Below are positions 22,776 to 31,960 of a stretch of DNA of 44,163 nucleotides, in pieces. Both the position numbers and the translations under genes were made by a program. The stretch is from a virus, in the IMG/VR virus record IMGVR_UViG_3300037606_000121, positions 1 to 44,163 of that record; one strand, 5' to 3'. Positions within the stretch are counted from its first letter, which is position 1. Each line of letters opens with the position of its first letter. The notes beneath the pieces are model-generated. The model made no database searches. It saw nothing but the letters and a program-made list of their open reading frames with translations, and was not told the DNA's origin.

Positions 22776-23975
22776 TTACTCCTCCACTAAAAATGAAAGC
22801 ACTCCGTTCCAAAAAGCACCGTCCCCCCGCTGCTCCCATAATCCGATGTAAGGAGGGCCACAATCCTCTGAGACCTTGAATTGACTATACCATCCGGTCG
22901 TCGGGTATGTAGTGCCCAAGTAGTCAAATTTCATTTCGAGCTGGTAAACTGGTCCGCCAGGGTCACAGAAAAAACGGAAAGTAAAATCAACAGCAACGCA
23001 AATATCTTCGCCGCCGTCTGGCACTGGAACAAGTACAGAGAACGGACCTGCTGGTGATCCGTCTACAGGAATCGAAAACACGCCTTGAGGTGAGCTGCAC
23101 GTCGTCAGAGTGTTCAGGACATTAAGGTTAAGTGGTCCGGACAAGTTTCTGCCACCGCAACACAAATTAGACTCAGTACAGTCGCATACCTTGCATCGAA
23201 CTCCAAAGACGACACCAGCGACGTTCGTGAACTCAAAGGATATCGCACTGCAACCTGACACGCTGATTTGACCAACATCATCGCCACCTATCGAACCAGT
23301 GACAACACATTCTCCGTATGGATCTCTTTCCAGCGATAGGCTAAACTCGTATGACGTCCCTGCTTCCGGATTAGCGACAGTCCCAGCCCACACTGGACCA
23401 TCGCAAGGGTAAGCTGTATCACAGATCTCTCCAGTCGCCAGTACGTCCCCGTAGCTATCCGTGATCGTCACGCAAAGACATTCACAAGTGCATTCACAAG
23501 TCCCGCAGAACCACGTTCGGCATTCACCTTCCGGCACAACGTAGGGCAGCGGTCTCGGTAGTTTCTTGATCCATCGCAGCGTGTAAGCGTCGTAGCCAAT
23601 GCTGACGCCAGCCTCGCCGCTTGCATCACGACAACTCACGCCGTCGTAGCAACTCGCACGATACACTTCCTCACCGCCGAACTCGACAACGAATTCGCAC
23701 TCGCCTGAGTATTGGTTCGGTTCCCACCATGCAAGGAAGGCAACGCCACCGACTGAACCAGACCATGTGCCGTCGGCTTTATTTAGAGTTGCGGTTCCGT
23801 ATTGAATCCCGTCGTAATCTTCCAGTTCCAGGCAGTAGGTACAGGGCACGATTTTACAGCACTCAACCGTCTCTATTCCGGAGCATGGAATCAGATGAGT
23901 CTCTGCGCATTTCTTGATCGGCTTTGTGCGAAGAAATTTCTCAGGGCGATTCGGTCCGACAGCCATTAGTCGCAC
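22776..23975 (-). CDS. Cysteine-rich tail-tip protein
   Basis: 399 aa with 29 Cys (about 7%), including clusters CETHLIPC-like, CGTCECTCECLC and CKVCDC. Between clusters are beta-rich modules of similar layout (LEDYDGIQYGTATLNKADGT; TITDSYGDVLATGEICDTAY). It follows tape measure and two tail-tip genes, so it probably forms part of the tail tip or receptor-binding structure, stabilised by disulfides or metal. I do not know a named family. It overlaps the next upstream gene by 10 bp. Confidence 0.6.
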   Translation of the reverse strand: MRLMAVGPNRPEKFLRTKPIKKCAETHLIPCSGIETVECCKIVPCTYCLELEDYDGIQYGTATLNKADGTWSGSVGGVAFLAWWEPNQYSGECEFVVEFGGEEVYRASCYDGVSCRDASGEAGVSIGYDAYTLRWIKKLPRPLPYVVPEGECRTWFCGTCECTCECLCVTITDSYGDVLATGEICDTAYPCDGPVWAGTVANPEAGTSYEFSLSLERDPYGECVVTGSIGGDDVGQISVSGCSAISFEFTNVAGVVFGVRCKVCDCTESNLCCGGRNLSGPLNLNVLNTLTTCSSPQGVFSIPVDGSPAGPFSVLVPVPDGGEDICVAVDFTFRFFCDPGGPVYQLEMKFDYLGTTYPTTGWYSQFKVSEDCGPPYIGLWEQRGDGAFWNGVLSFLVEE

Positions 23976-24787
23976 TCCGGACTACCGCAGATAAAGTCGG
24001 CTCGCCATTGCGGAACGCAATAGACACCACTCCAAGGATACATCCACGTTGCTTTACCTGATGCCGTCATTAAGAAATCAGTCGTGTACATCTGAAACGC
24101 ATCGCAGGCAGGATAGATCTCAACCTGATCGTATGAATCCATTCCGGGAGGTCGTGCGGTGCAACCTGGAGAGTACCAATCGACTGTTGCAATCAGCATT
24201 GTCACTTCGCCCGTGTCTTGATCGCAGATTGCGTCAACCGCAGTGAACTCAATTTGATGTGTTCCGCCGCCCGATCCGCCGCTGAACCTGACAGCACATT
24301 CCTTTTCTCCGAGCCCGTCAGGCGCAAACAGAATATCGATAGGCCCTGATTCCGCTGATTGCAGAACGTAATTGCCCGCCGTCACGTTCGCCGATTTGTG
24401 CGCGATATCGGTGATCTCAACCAACGCCATGCACGCGCTATCGACTTGCAGCGGTGCAATCTCAGTGTCCTGCACTGGATCTCGCAAGATCCCGAAATAA
24501 CCGTCTGCCGTTGTCACCACTCCAGTCAGCCAGATATGTTCCGCCGTGACGGTGTCGATTGCCTTGCCATCGATTCGTAGAATCTCGCCGCGTCGCCTTG
24601 CTGCTCCGCTGGTGTTTTTGATCCTGATGATATCTGTTGGCCGTGGCCGTATTGGCTGACTCGATCCATCGCCCAGCTGGCTGTTCGAGAACGCTCTGCC
24701 AGCGTCAATCATGCTGTTCCAGATTGTCGCAGGTGGCGGTCGAAACGGATCGCCTGCAGATGCTTTGCCCGTGCTATCTGATGCCAT
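23966..24787 (-). CDS. Tail-tip structural protein
   Basis: 273 aa beginning MASDSTGKASAGDPFRPPPA then TIWNSMIDAGRAF. I recall this N-terminal signature from proteins in planctomycete prophages. The centre is beta-rich; the C-terminus carries Cys residues (CTARPPGMDSY, CGSPEC). Located directly after a distal-tail-like gene; a structural role in the tail tip is inferred. Confidence 0.55.
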   Translation of the reverse strand: MASDSTGKASAGDPFRPPPATIWNSMIDAGRAFSNSQLGDGSSQPIRPRPTDIIRIKNTSGAARRRGEILRIDGKAIDTVTAEHIWLTGVVTTADGYFGILRDPVQDTEIAPLQVDSACMALVEITDIAHKSANVTAGNYVLQSAESGPIDILFAPDGLGEKECAVRFSGGSGGGTHQIEFTAVDAICDQDTGEVTMLIATVDWYSPGCTARPPGMDSYDQVEIYPACDAFQMYTTDFLMTASGKATWMYPWSGVYCVPQWRADFICGSPECD

Positions 24788-24790
24788 AAC

Positions 24791-25594
24791 CTAGCCCCCA
24801 AATCCGAGTGCTGTCGACATCGCGATTTCTTCGTAGACACGATCGATGTAGACATACTTTGCCTCGCGAGTCGGCTGTTCCTTTGCATCATCAGCAGTTG
24901 TGACCGTGTCTTTATATTTTATCCACGCCACTTCCCAAGCACGTTTTGCAACCCCTGCAATCGAGCCGATTGTCAGACCTGTGACATTTGGCCCCATTGC
25001 AAAACTGTATCCAATCGTTGCCTCTGCCGCCGATCCATCGGAACCGCGAGCGCCAAGAAACAACACCTGCCCTGGCGCGAATGACAGAAACGAATCGCTG
25101 TTCACAGTCCCGGTGATATCGCTCAGATATTTTGCTTTTGCAAGCGTGACAACGCCGAGCGGATGCTTGAATTGCACGTTGATTTTCATGGCTGGAATGA
25201 TGATTTCCGTGCCTTCGACTTTGTCAGCATCAACAGAGATTGCTCCGTTTTGGTTCGGTGCCGTGGCTGTCGGATATCGTCTCAGTTCCTGTTTCGCTTG
25301 ATAGATCTGGACGGTTCCGCCGGAGGTGTCAAAGTCCCAAGTCCACTCGCCCGTCTCGTTTTTTTTCAGTCCGTACGGCACCTCAACGGACCATTGATTG
25401 AACGCCGTTTTATTGACTCGAACGTCGTCACGATACAGCACGCCATAGACTGTCGAGACGATCGACGCAGTTGACGCAATCGCGTATGCAATGGCTGTGT
25501 TTTCGTTTGCAACGTCCGCGATTTTGAATCTGTGCGTCTGCGTTGGTGGGTTCGCTGTGCTGCTGACTCCGTCCGGTATCGGGAAAATTCTCAT
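24791..25594 (-). CDS. Distal tail/baseplate-region protein
   Basis: 267 aa. It overlaps the tape-measure stop by 4 bp (ATGA), the usual position of a distal tail protein. The sequence is mostly beta with a C-terminal helix region (AWEVAWIKYKDTVTTADDAK). No motif proves the function. Confidence 0.55.
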   Translation of the reverse strand: MRIFPIPDGVSSTANPPTQTHRFKIADVANENTAIAYAIASTASIVSTVYGVLYRDDVRVNKTAFNQWSVEVPYGLKKNETGEWTWDFDTSGGTVQIYQAKQELRRYPTATAPNQNGAISVDADKVEGTEIIIPAMKINVQFKHPLGVVTLAKAKYLSDITGTVNSDSFLSFAPGQVLFLGARGSDGSAAEATIGYSFAMGPNVTGLTIGSIAGVAKRAWEVAWIKYKDTVTTADDAKEQPTREAKYVYIDRVYEEIAMSTALGFGG

Positions 25595-28485
25595 GCGTGA
25601 TGTAGCCCCTGATTCTTCGTGGCTTCAAGTTGTTTTTCCGCGTCTTCCTTAGCCTGTTTTTTTGCGGCCATGATTTCCTTTTTTGTATCAACCGCCGCCT
25701 GCAGTTGCGTGTTTTTGCCCTGCGATGCGCCGAGTTGCATCAGGCTTTGTGCGGAGAATGTCGCGGCCGATGCACCGCCTGACTTTATGCCGGTTTCAGT
25801 CCCGCCAACACCTTCGCCTTTGAATTTCTTCAGGCTTGCTTGATGATCTCGCTCGGCCTGCCTAACGTCGGCTTCTGCCATTGCTTTTTTTGCCGTCTCG
25901 TTGTCAATTCGTCCAGCCTTACGACCTTCCTCAATTGATAGCTTTTCTTTGTCTGCGATCTCAGCGGACGTCATTGTTTTTTCTTTGCGGTTTGCGTCGA
26001 CGTCGGCATAGTCCTGAATGTGCTGCACTTCTCGCTGAGCGGCTTCCTGTGCTTTCGTCGCTTCCTGCTGCTGCGACTGCAGCAACATCACATCGTCGAT
26101 TTGTTCCGGTGTAAACTGTGCTTTTCCTTTGTCGTCTACCAGTTTCGCAAGCCTAAAGCGTTCCGCAGCTTCTGCACCCTGCGTCAGTGCAATGATCTGC
26201 TGCTGTATCGCTTCTGTTTCGCGATCGAATGCGTCTGTTGCGGCACTGGCACCATCAGGCGGCCCTTGCGTCTGATCTCCCCCTGCCATCGCACGCTCAG
26301 ATTCAAGTCGTTTCTTTTCCTTGTTAAATTGTTCTTCCGATATCAGCCCTTGGCTCATCAGCGATTCGAGTTGCTTTAGTTCTTTTGCAAATTTATCGTT
26401 TGCCGTTTTGCCAGTAATTTTATCCGCTGCCTCTTGATCAGCTTTGGGTTTTGCCTCTTCTTCGCGTTGACTTTTTCGGTCTGCAAGTTCTTTTTCCAGC
26501 CTGTCAAGTTCGTCTTTTGCTTCTTTACGCATGCCCGTGGTGTCGATGCCGAATGAGACCTCAAATGATTGATTTGCAAGATCATATCCAGCCGCAAGTA
26601 ACTCTGTTACAGCCATTGTCGGATTGGCAATTGCCCGTGCTACAGCCCCCATCATGCGGCCCGAGATGCCGATAAAGTTCGTGAAGAATGCTTTGGTCAT
26701 TTCCCAAGCACCGTTCCAAAACAGGCTCCACAATTCCGACATTGCATCGATTGCTACTGCTAGGGTGAGCTTGATGCCCTGCATTGCGGCTTGGAACGCA
26801 ATGTCGTAGTCACCTCCTCCGAGTGCATCCATCAGAATTCCGCCGACCTGTTTTGCGACGGCCATCATCTCTGAAAGTGTGCCCGTTGCAACTTTCCACG
26901 CCCCGGAAAAATCTGTGCCTTTGATCGTTGCCCATGCTGCCGCTCCTGCGATCAAACCGACGACTGCGACGATTGCCGCTGCTGCGATCAGGAAGGGAAC
27001 TATCGGTGCTGTCATGACAGCCCATGCGGTGCTGATCACGCCAGCGGCTGCCGTCCATACCGTTGACATGATTCCGGCGGATGCAGTCGATGCTACGGCC
27101 GCTGTTGTGACACCGGCCGCTGTTGTGACAGCCGACCCTGCCATCAGTAGCAGACCGGATGACGCACCTACCGACGAAGCTCCCATCGTGATCAGTCCGC
27201 CGGACGCCGCAACCTCGGAGCCAGCCATCGTGATCAGTCCGCCGGACGCTGCGCCAGCTGCGATCAGTATCAGACCCATCGCGTTTGCCTGTGCCAGCAT
27301 CGCAACCGATGTTGCGGCCGCGTTAAATCCGAGTAAACCGGTTGCATTCGCAGCGATCACTGTTGCGGCTGTAAATGGTGCCGCCATGCCTGCTGATGCC
27401 GTCTCTGCAGTGGCTAACGCAGTGACGGCAACCGCACTGGCTGTCGCCGCTCCGGCAAACGTCGCCTGCATGAATGTTGCCAGACCAACGGTTGCGGCCT
27501 GGAATAATCTCACGCCACCCATCGCCAAGCCGAAAACTGATTTGATGATTCCGACGCCCGTGATTAGCACCCCAACACCAACAGCCGCTACCTTTGCTGC
27601 GATCCCAAAGCCATAAATTGCTACCCCAGACGCGACAACGGCCACAGAAACGGCCGCGAATGACATGACCACTTCCGGGTTTTGCCTCGCGATCTCCGCA
27701 AGCGGGCGAATGATCGCTACAAAGTTTGCCGCGATCTTCGAAAGTGCCGGAAGAACTGCTGTTCCGACTTCGACGGCCATGTCAGACAGGCTGCCGTTTA
27801 GTGCTTTCATCTGATTCGTAAAGCTCTGCGAAGTTCGCGTTGCATCGCCTTGAGCGGCGACTGTGCCTCGCATGATGATGTTGTATCTCGCCAGCACCTT
27901 GTCTTGATTCGTGGCATCTTTGGGATTGATCGCCATGTTCAGCAGCTCTTGTTTTACAGCAGCCTCGTTTGCAATTACTCCATATTTCAGCATCGTTTCA
28001 GATGACCCAACCAACGCCGAGTGCAGGTCTCTTAAAACGTCTGAATCCGCCGAATTGTTGAACGAAGCAAGGTCCACCGCGAGCGTTGTAAGCTGCTTGC
28101 TCATTTCGACTGCAGCGCCGTCCTCAAAACCGATTGGCATGACGAGTGCCTGCGTATCCGCCAAGAACTCCACAACTTGCAGCCGTGATCTACCGACCTG
28201 TTTGGCGAATCCGTCGGCCCAATCTTTTGCGGAGTCTTTCGCGTCTTTAAAAACGAAGTTGAACTTGCTGATTGCCTCTTCAAAATTCGCTGCTACTCGC
28301 ACAGACGCGGCGAGCGGAACAGCCATGAGGGAACCAATGCCTGCCAACTTCGTACCGAAACCCATTAAGTCGGAACCAAACTTGTCGACATTGGCGCGGG
28401 CTTTTTGCAGGCCACGAGTGAGCGCGTCTTGTTTTACAAACAGAGAGACAAACGCCCTGCCAGCCATCACGTCAGCTTTTGCCAT
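25591..28485 (-). CDS. Tape measure protein
   Basis: 964 aa, the longest gene. An N-terminal helical domain (KADVMAGRAFVSLFVKQDAL) is followed by TMP-like LNGSLSDMAVEVGTAVLPAL near residue 235. Long Ala/Gly/Val-rich hydrophobic segments lie at about 265-530, and charged coiled coil runs from about 645 to the end. At about 3.1 kb, a tail length of roughly 140 nm would follow from the usual 1.5 angstrom per residue; that is a rule of thumb. It follows the two chaperone frames, as expected. Confidence 0.9.
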   Translation of the reverse strand: MAKADVMAGRAFVSLFVKQDALTRGLQKARANVDKFGSDLMGFGTKLAGIGSLMAVPLAASVRVAANFEEAISKFNFVFKDAKDSAKDWADGFAKQVGRSRLQVVEFLADTQALVMPIGFEDGAAVEMSKQLTTLAVDLASFNNSADSDVLRDLHSALVGSSETMLKYGVIANEAAVKQELLNMAINPKDATNQDKVLARYNIIMRGTVAAQGDATRTSQSFTNQMKALNGSLSDMAVEVGTAVLPALSKIAANFVAIIRPLAEIARQNPEVVMSFAAVSVAVVASGVAIYGFGIAAKVAAVGVGVLITGVGIIKSVFGLAMGGVRLFQAATVGLATFMQATFAGAATASAVAVTALATAETASAGMAAPFTAATVIAANATGLLGFNAAATSVAMLAQANAMGLILIAAGAASGGLITMAGSEVAASGGLITMGASSVGASSGLLLMAGSAVTTAAGVTTAAVASTASAGIMSTVWTAAAGVISTAWAVMTAPIVPFLIAAAAIVAVVGLIAGAAAWATIKGTDFSGAWKVATGTLSEMMAVAKQVGGILMDALGGGDYDIAFQAAMQGIKLTLAVAIDAMSELWSLFWNGAWEMTKAFFTNFIGISGRMMGAVARAIANPTMAVTELLAAGYDLANQSFEVSFGIDTTGMRKEAKDELDRLEKELADRKSQREEEAKPKADQEAADKITGKTANDKFAKELKQLESLMSQGLISEEQFNKEKKRLESERAMAGGDQTQGPPDGASAATDAFDRETEAIQQQIIALTQGAEAAERFRLAKLVDDKGKAQFTPEQIDDVMLLQSQQQEATKAQEAAQREVQHIQDYADVDANRKEKTMTSAEIADKEKLSIEEGRKAGRIDNETAKKAMAEADVRQAERDHQASLKKFKGEGVGGTETGIKSGGASAATFSAQSLMQLGASQGKNTQLQAAVDTKKEIMAAKKQAKEDAEKQLEATKNQGLHHA

Positions 28486-28503
28486 TTCAAAACCTTTCGT
28501 GAT

Positions 28504-28812
28504 TCATCCGAACTTCGGTAGACTCGGATTCTCTCGCTGGATTCGTTCGATTTCGTCGTCAATCTTGCCCTGCAGTTCTGGCGTGACTTGCACCGCTCCG
28601 CCCGCTCCTGTTTCCGTCATCTGGCCATACAATAGATAGTCCTGCCAGTCGATTGAGCCGAGTCCCCAAACGAGACTCGCAACCTCCAGATTCTCACGCC
28701 GTCGATTTCTCTGGAATCCGTTCGCCATCATCCACAGTTGTCGCAACGTCCATTTTTTGGGACTGATTCCGACGATTCCAGCGAAGTGATAACCGGCCTC
28801 AATGCCATCCAT
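28504..28812 (-). CDS. Tail assembly chaperone, second frame (T-like)
   Basis: 102 aa from the ATG at 28810-28812: MDGIEAGYHFAGIVGISPKK then WTLRQLWMMANGFQRNRRRE, the pattern of second chaperone ORFs before tape measures. The frame stays open and looks coding upstream of this ATG (FATWHIEYGGRDCVFVIDG, to about 28875). It lacks another good start, so it may be expressed mainly as a frameshift extension of the 160-aa chaperone. Confidence 0.65.
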   Translation of the reverse strand: MDGIEAGYHFAGIVGISPKKWTLRQLWMMANGFQRNRRRENLEVASLVWGLGSIDWQDYLLYGQMTETGAGGAVQVTPELQGKIDDEIERIQRENPSLPKFG

Positions 28813-28850
28813 GCCGTCGATTACAAAAACACAATCCCGCCCCCCGTACT

Positions 28851-29333
28851 CTATGTGCCAGGTGGCGAATCGGTCATCTCTTTCATCGCCTTCGCAATCT
28901 CCCGATCTGCCCGATCGCTGATCATTTGCATCGTCGCTGGATCTGCCACCACTGTCCGCATTTTCACGGTAGTCAATTCGTCCGTCTTGTTTGCCATGTT
29001 GCCGTAACTGGCCAGAACTTCTTTGACGTGCGAAGCTCGACCAGTCGGGAAAAAATTGACGATCGACTCCTCGACAGCAGTCAGCACAGCGTCAGGTGGA
29101 AGCGGAATCAGCTTCAGGAACTGATTGTCCGTCAGTCCTAGTTCCGTAATCTGATCCCGGCAAATCGTCAGCATCACTGCGCATAGAACCGCTGGTTCCG
29201 TCCTCAGTTTCAACATCGGATCTTTCGCCAGATTCACGATCTCGATTCCGTGATCCTGATTTATCTCGTCTGCTATCACCGGGTCTAGATTCACTTGCCA
29301 CACTTGATTCTTCTTGTCGATGAACTGAGCCAT
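28851..29333 (-). CDS. Tail assembly chaperone, first frame (G-like)
   Basis: 160 aa; AAAGGA precedes the ATG. It begins MAQFIDKKNQVWQVNLDPVI, helical and acidic after residue 25, which fits gpG-type chaperones that bind the tape measure. A TTTTTTC heptamer in the correct phase (29055-29049) and the coding-like -1 frame at its 3' end suggest programmed frameshifting into the next ORF. Confidence 0.7.
   Translation of the reverse strand: MAQFIDKKNQVWQVNLDPVIADEINQDHGIEIVNLAKDPMLKLRTEPAVLCAVMLTICRDQITELGLTDNQFLKLIPLPPDAVLTAVEESIVNFFPTGRASHVKEVLASYGNMANKTDELTTVKMRTVVADPATMQMISDRADREIAKAMKEMTDSPPGT
29049..29055 (-). promoter_or_regulatory. Candidate -1 frameshift site TTTTTTC
   Basis: In the chaperone frame the codons read AAT TTT TTC, giving the X-XXY-YYZ form T-TTT-TTC. 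The -1 frame is open from 29091 down to the end of the second chaperone ORF at 28504. The site is 66 codons before the first-frame stop, further than in lambda. A later, non-canonical site is also possible. Confidence 0.4.
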
Positions 29334-29556
29334 CTGATTCCTTTGTTGGTTCGATTTTTAACGCAACGTGTCTGCCGAGACTCGTCACGAGGTTCTGTTT
29401 GTCAATCAGTCTATTCATGCCAAAACGTCGAAAGATTGACTGGAGCCGATCGGCGTTGATACCGACCGGCTGTTTGTCATCCGCGAGCTGGCGAAGAACA
29501 GATTTTTCGTCGCTTTTAAGATCCACGTTTTCCTCGTTTCGATTACGGGGACGCAT
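29092..29556 (-). CDS. Possible small tail protein overlapping the chaperone gene
   Basis: 154 aa from an ATG at 29554-29556. The first 75 codons lie outside any other gene and look coding (GINADRLQSIFRRFGMNRLI). The rest overlaps the chaperone gene in another frame and has shadow-like composition. Either a genuine overlapping gene or one that has lost its stop codon. The function is unknown. Confidence 0.4.
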   Translation of the reverse strand: MRPRNRNEENVDLKSDEKSVLRQLADDKQPVGINADRLQSIFRRFGMNRLIDKQNLVTSLGRHVALKIEPTKESDGSVHRQEESSVASESRPGDSRRDKSGSRNRDRESGERSDVETEDGTSGSMRSDADDLPGSDYGTRTDGQSVPEADSAST

Positions 29557-30178
29557 CTTGTACGCCGACAATTTTCAGCGTATAGACCTCGGTTGTGGTG
29601 ACGTTGCCTTGGCTGGATTTCAGGTTCGTGATTACGGCACCCGTAAACGGATTTGCTGACCCGCCGGTGATGTCCCAGATCCTTGGCACGTTCGTGACGA
29701 AATCGAGTTCAGCAATTTCATTGTTTGACACGTCGCGAAATTGGACATGTCCGGCAGTCCGCAGGGCACTGTCAATCGTCTCGACAACGACTGCGATAAT
29801 TGCCGTATTGTCTCCGTCAATCGTGAGATTCATCGACGTCTGAACCACGGCAGTGATTGCAGTCGTCGCAATTGGCAGATCGTCACCGATACCCAAATCG
29901 ATCGGTACGCTGTTCACTGAGACAGTGCCAACTGTGACGCCGTACTGGACGCCGCCGGACCAGTACAGATCGATGATTTGACCAGTCGTAATGCCGTGAC
30001 TTGCCTCCATCGTCAGCGTGCCAGTGTTCGCGTCCGTGCGAGTGCTCAGCGTGCCAGCTTTCGCTGCCGTGAGCGTGTCTTCAAGCCCGATGTACGCGCT
30101 ACTTGTGCGCACCACTGGCAGCGTCTGAATCGTGACGCCTCCACCAGTGATCGACTGCGAATGTGTGATTTGTGGCAT
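29543..30178 (-). CDS. Tail structural protein
   Basis: 211 aa, beta-rich, Thr/Val-rich (MPQITHSQSITGGGVTIQTL; SGGVQYGVTVGTVSVNS). It sits between the tail-tube protein and the chaperones. It could be a second tube or tail-associated protein. No named family. Confidence 0.55.
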   Translation of the reverse strand: MPQITHSQSITGGGVTIQTLPVVRTSSAYIGLEDTLTAAKAGTLSTRTDANTGTLTMEASHGITTGQIIDLYWSGGVQYGVTVGTVSVNSVPIDLGIGDDLPIATTAITAVVQTSMNLTIDGDNTAIIAVVVETIDSALRTAGHVQFRDVSNNEIAELDFVTNVPRIWDITGGSANPFTGAVITNLKSSQGNVTTTEVYTLKIVGVQDASP

Positions 30179-30227
30179 AACCGAAAGCCTCCAGAGATTG
30201 TGTGAAAACGAAAAAGCGAGACTACGA

Positions 30228-30653
30228 CTATCCGTTCAGGATTGGCGTGCGAAGGCTCGCTGAGACCTGCTCAACAGACACGTCCATCGTGGCTTCGCCT
30301 TTGAGCGGACTGCCCTGCTTCGTGCTGATGATGCAGTCACAATCAAAGCCGAGCTTGCCGGTTGATCGGATATATTTTAGTGCAATCGGATTGCCGGTTG
30401 CTGCCGCTGCCTGCAGTGCGAGGATTGCTGCATCGTCGTCATTCACGATCATATTGAACGTGATTTTCGGCGTCAGCGATGTTGCCTCGCCGGTGTTGAT
30501 CGGCACACTCAATCCGTCGCCTGCTGAGGTTGTCGATCCGGTTTCAACACCCAAATCAAAATTCACATCCACGCGAGCGTTGATGCGAGTTGCTGCAGCG
30601 CTGCCCTTTGTGCCGTAGAACAGCCCGCCTTGGTAACCCATCGTTTTTGCCAT
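30228..30653 (-). CDS. Major tail (tube) protein candidate
   Basis: 141 aa. It begins MAKTMGYQGGLFYGTKGSAA and contains a beta-rich core with ATMDVSVEQVSASLRTPI, matching the size and layout of short siphovirus tail-tube proteins. Its position after the tail terminator-like gene and before the chaperones supports this. Confidence 0.65.
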   Translation of the reverse strand: MAKTMGYQGGLFYGTKGSAAATRINARVDVNFDLGVETGSTTSAGDGLSVPINTGEATSLTPKITFNMIVNDDDAAILALQAAAATGNPIALKYIRSTGKLGFDCDCIISTKQGSPLKGEATMDVSVEQVSASLRTPILNG

Positions 30654-30678
30654 GATTCAATCTCCAAAATTGTGTAGT

Positions 30679-31074
30679 TTATTCGCCTATCGAACCACGG
30701 AAGGATTCCGCAAAACGGTCTGTGTTGGCCAGTAGTCCCGGCCCTGATGTTGGTCGTTTCGGATAGGTTCTTCCGTAACGGCTCTTCCCAAATTCATGTG
30801 CTTCCATCACGTCGCCAACGAACGAAAAACGCGGGCCAATGATTGCGTTGTCAGGCTCGACTGCCGCGAAGATTGAATTCTTTACGTTGCCTTTTCCGCC
30901 GCGTGTATTGACTGGAGATCCGGGCGACGATGACTTGTTTGATTTGCCGATTGAGTTTCTGATCGACTTGCGAATTGAAAATGCAGCGTGTCTGATGTTC
31001 GTGATGACTGATCGACTTGCAGCCTTCGTGATTTTTCCGAAGTCCGAATCTGATTTGAACGTGAATCCGAACAT
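30679..31074 (-). CDS. Minor tail/tail-completion protein (HK97-gp10-like)
   Basis: 131 aa from the ATG at 31072-31074, which overlaps the upstream stop as TGATG; the longer reading is a shadow. Basic, helical N-terminus (SRSVITNIRHAAFSIRKSIR), and a C-terminal strand with MEAHEFGKSRYGRTYPKRPT, as in HK97 gp10-like tail-completion proteins. Confidence 0.6.
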   Translation of the reverse strand: MFGFTFKSDSDFGKITKAASRSVITNIRHAAFSIRKSIRNSIGKSNKSSSPGSPVNTRGGKGNVKNSIFAAVEPDNAIIGPRFSFVGDVMEAHEFGKSRYGRTYPKRPTSGPGLLANTDRFAESFRGSIGE

Positions 31075-31580
31075 CAATTCACCGCCTTTGAGACGTCGAA
31101 TTTCACTCGAACAACGCCGAGGAAAACGCCTTGCCTGAGCTTTGCGTAATCGCAATAAGTCCTGACAATTGCACCCATCCAGTTTGCCGTCGTGCCTGCA
31201 ACCAGCGTGATTGCCGTGTTGCGATCTTCGGCTAGCAAAACATGGATCTGCTCAACCAGAGACACCAGCGCATCAACCGTCGAATTCTTCAGCCGCCCGT
31301 CTGCCTGCTTCTCTGACGGATGATCAAATCTCTTTCGGACTGCGATATCAATTTCGATTTCTGTCTGCAGAAAATAAGCCGCCTCTAGCGCTGCTTCATC
31401 ATTGCCACTCGACACAAAAACGACATCTACGGCAAGGTTTTTCAACCCTGTGAAATCGTCGTCCCAATCCGGATATGATCTTTGTGCTGTGAATTCCAAA
31501 GCACCAAACGCAGCAGCATCCTGAGCCGTGTTTATCACGCCTGCCAGATGGTCCGCGAGTAGTGTTGGGATTGAGCTCAT
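31074..31580 (-). CDS. Tail terminator-like protein
   Basis: 168 aa. Layout MSSIPTLLADHLAGVINTAQ, then VDVVFVSSGNDEAALEAAYF and a C-terminal strand GVFLGVVRVKFDV is typical of proteins that cap the tail at the neck. Position fits. The assignment is by size and order. Confidence 0.55.
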   Translation of the reverse strand: MSSIPTLLADHLAGVINTAQDAAAFGALEFTAQRSYPDWDDDFTGLKNLAVDVVFVSSGNDEAALEAAYFLQTEIEIDIAVRKRFDHPSEKQADGRLKNSTVDALVSLVEQIHVLLAEDRNTAITLVAGTTANWMGAIVRTYCDYAKLRQGVFLGVVRVKFDVSKAVN

Positions 31581-31957
31581 TCAACTTTTTTCGTGTGACA
31601 AATCCACTCGAATCCACCAGCCTGAAGTTCGACCGATGGCTTCTTTTCGTCAATAGGCTGGATCTCGAATATCTCCAAGCCTTCCATGATTCTGTCGCCT
31701 GTTCGTGGCTCGATTGAGTCCCCGTCGATGACGGACGAACTGACCTGCAGAATGAAGTCACGCATGGTGATCTTGATCTCGATGCCGTACTCCGCACCGA
31801 TCGAGAGATACTCCCGATCGGCACGTCGTGCGGTGAATTCTGCCGAGGTATTCACGCCTCGGATAATTCGCACCAGCACGCCGAATTCACGTTCCAGCTT
31901 CGGGACTGCCAGAGTCTGAAATCGTGATTCGAATCGTGATGGCATTTCGATATCCAA
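31577..31957 (-). CDS. Head-tail joining protein candidate
   Basis: 126 aa, beta-rich C-terminal half (YGIEIKITMRDFILQVSSSV; GFEWICHTKK). It overlaps the tail terminator-like gene by 4 bp and follows the decoration protein, the usual place for a head-closure (stopper) protein. No sequence motif. Confidence 0.5.
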   Translation of the reverse strand: MDIEMPSRFESRFQTLAVPKLEREFGVLVRIIRGVNTSAEFTARRADREYLSIGAEYGIEIKITMRDFILQVSSSVIDGDSIEPRTGDRIMEGLEIFEIQPIDEKKPSVELQAGGFEWICHTKKVE

Positions 31958-31960
31958 TCA

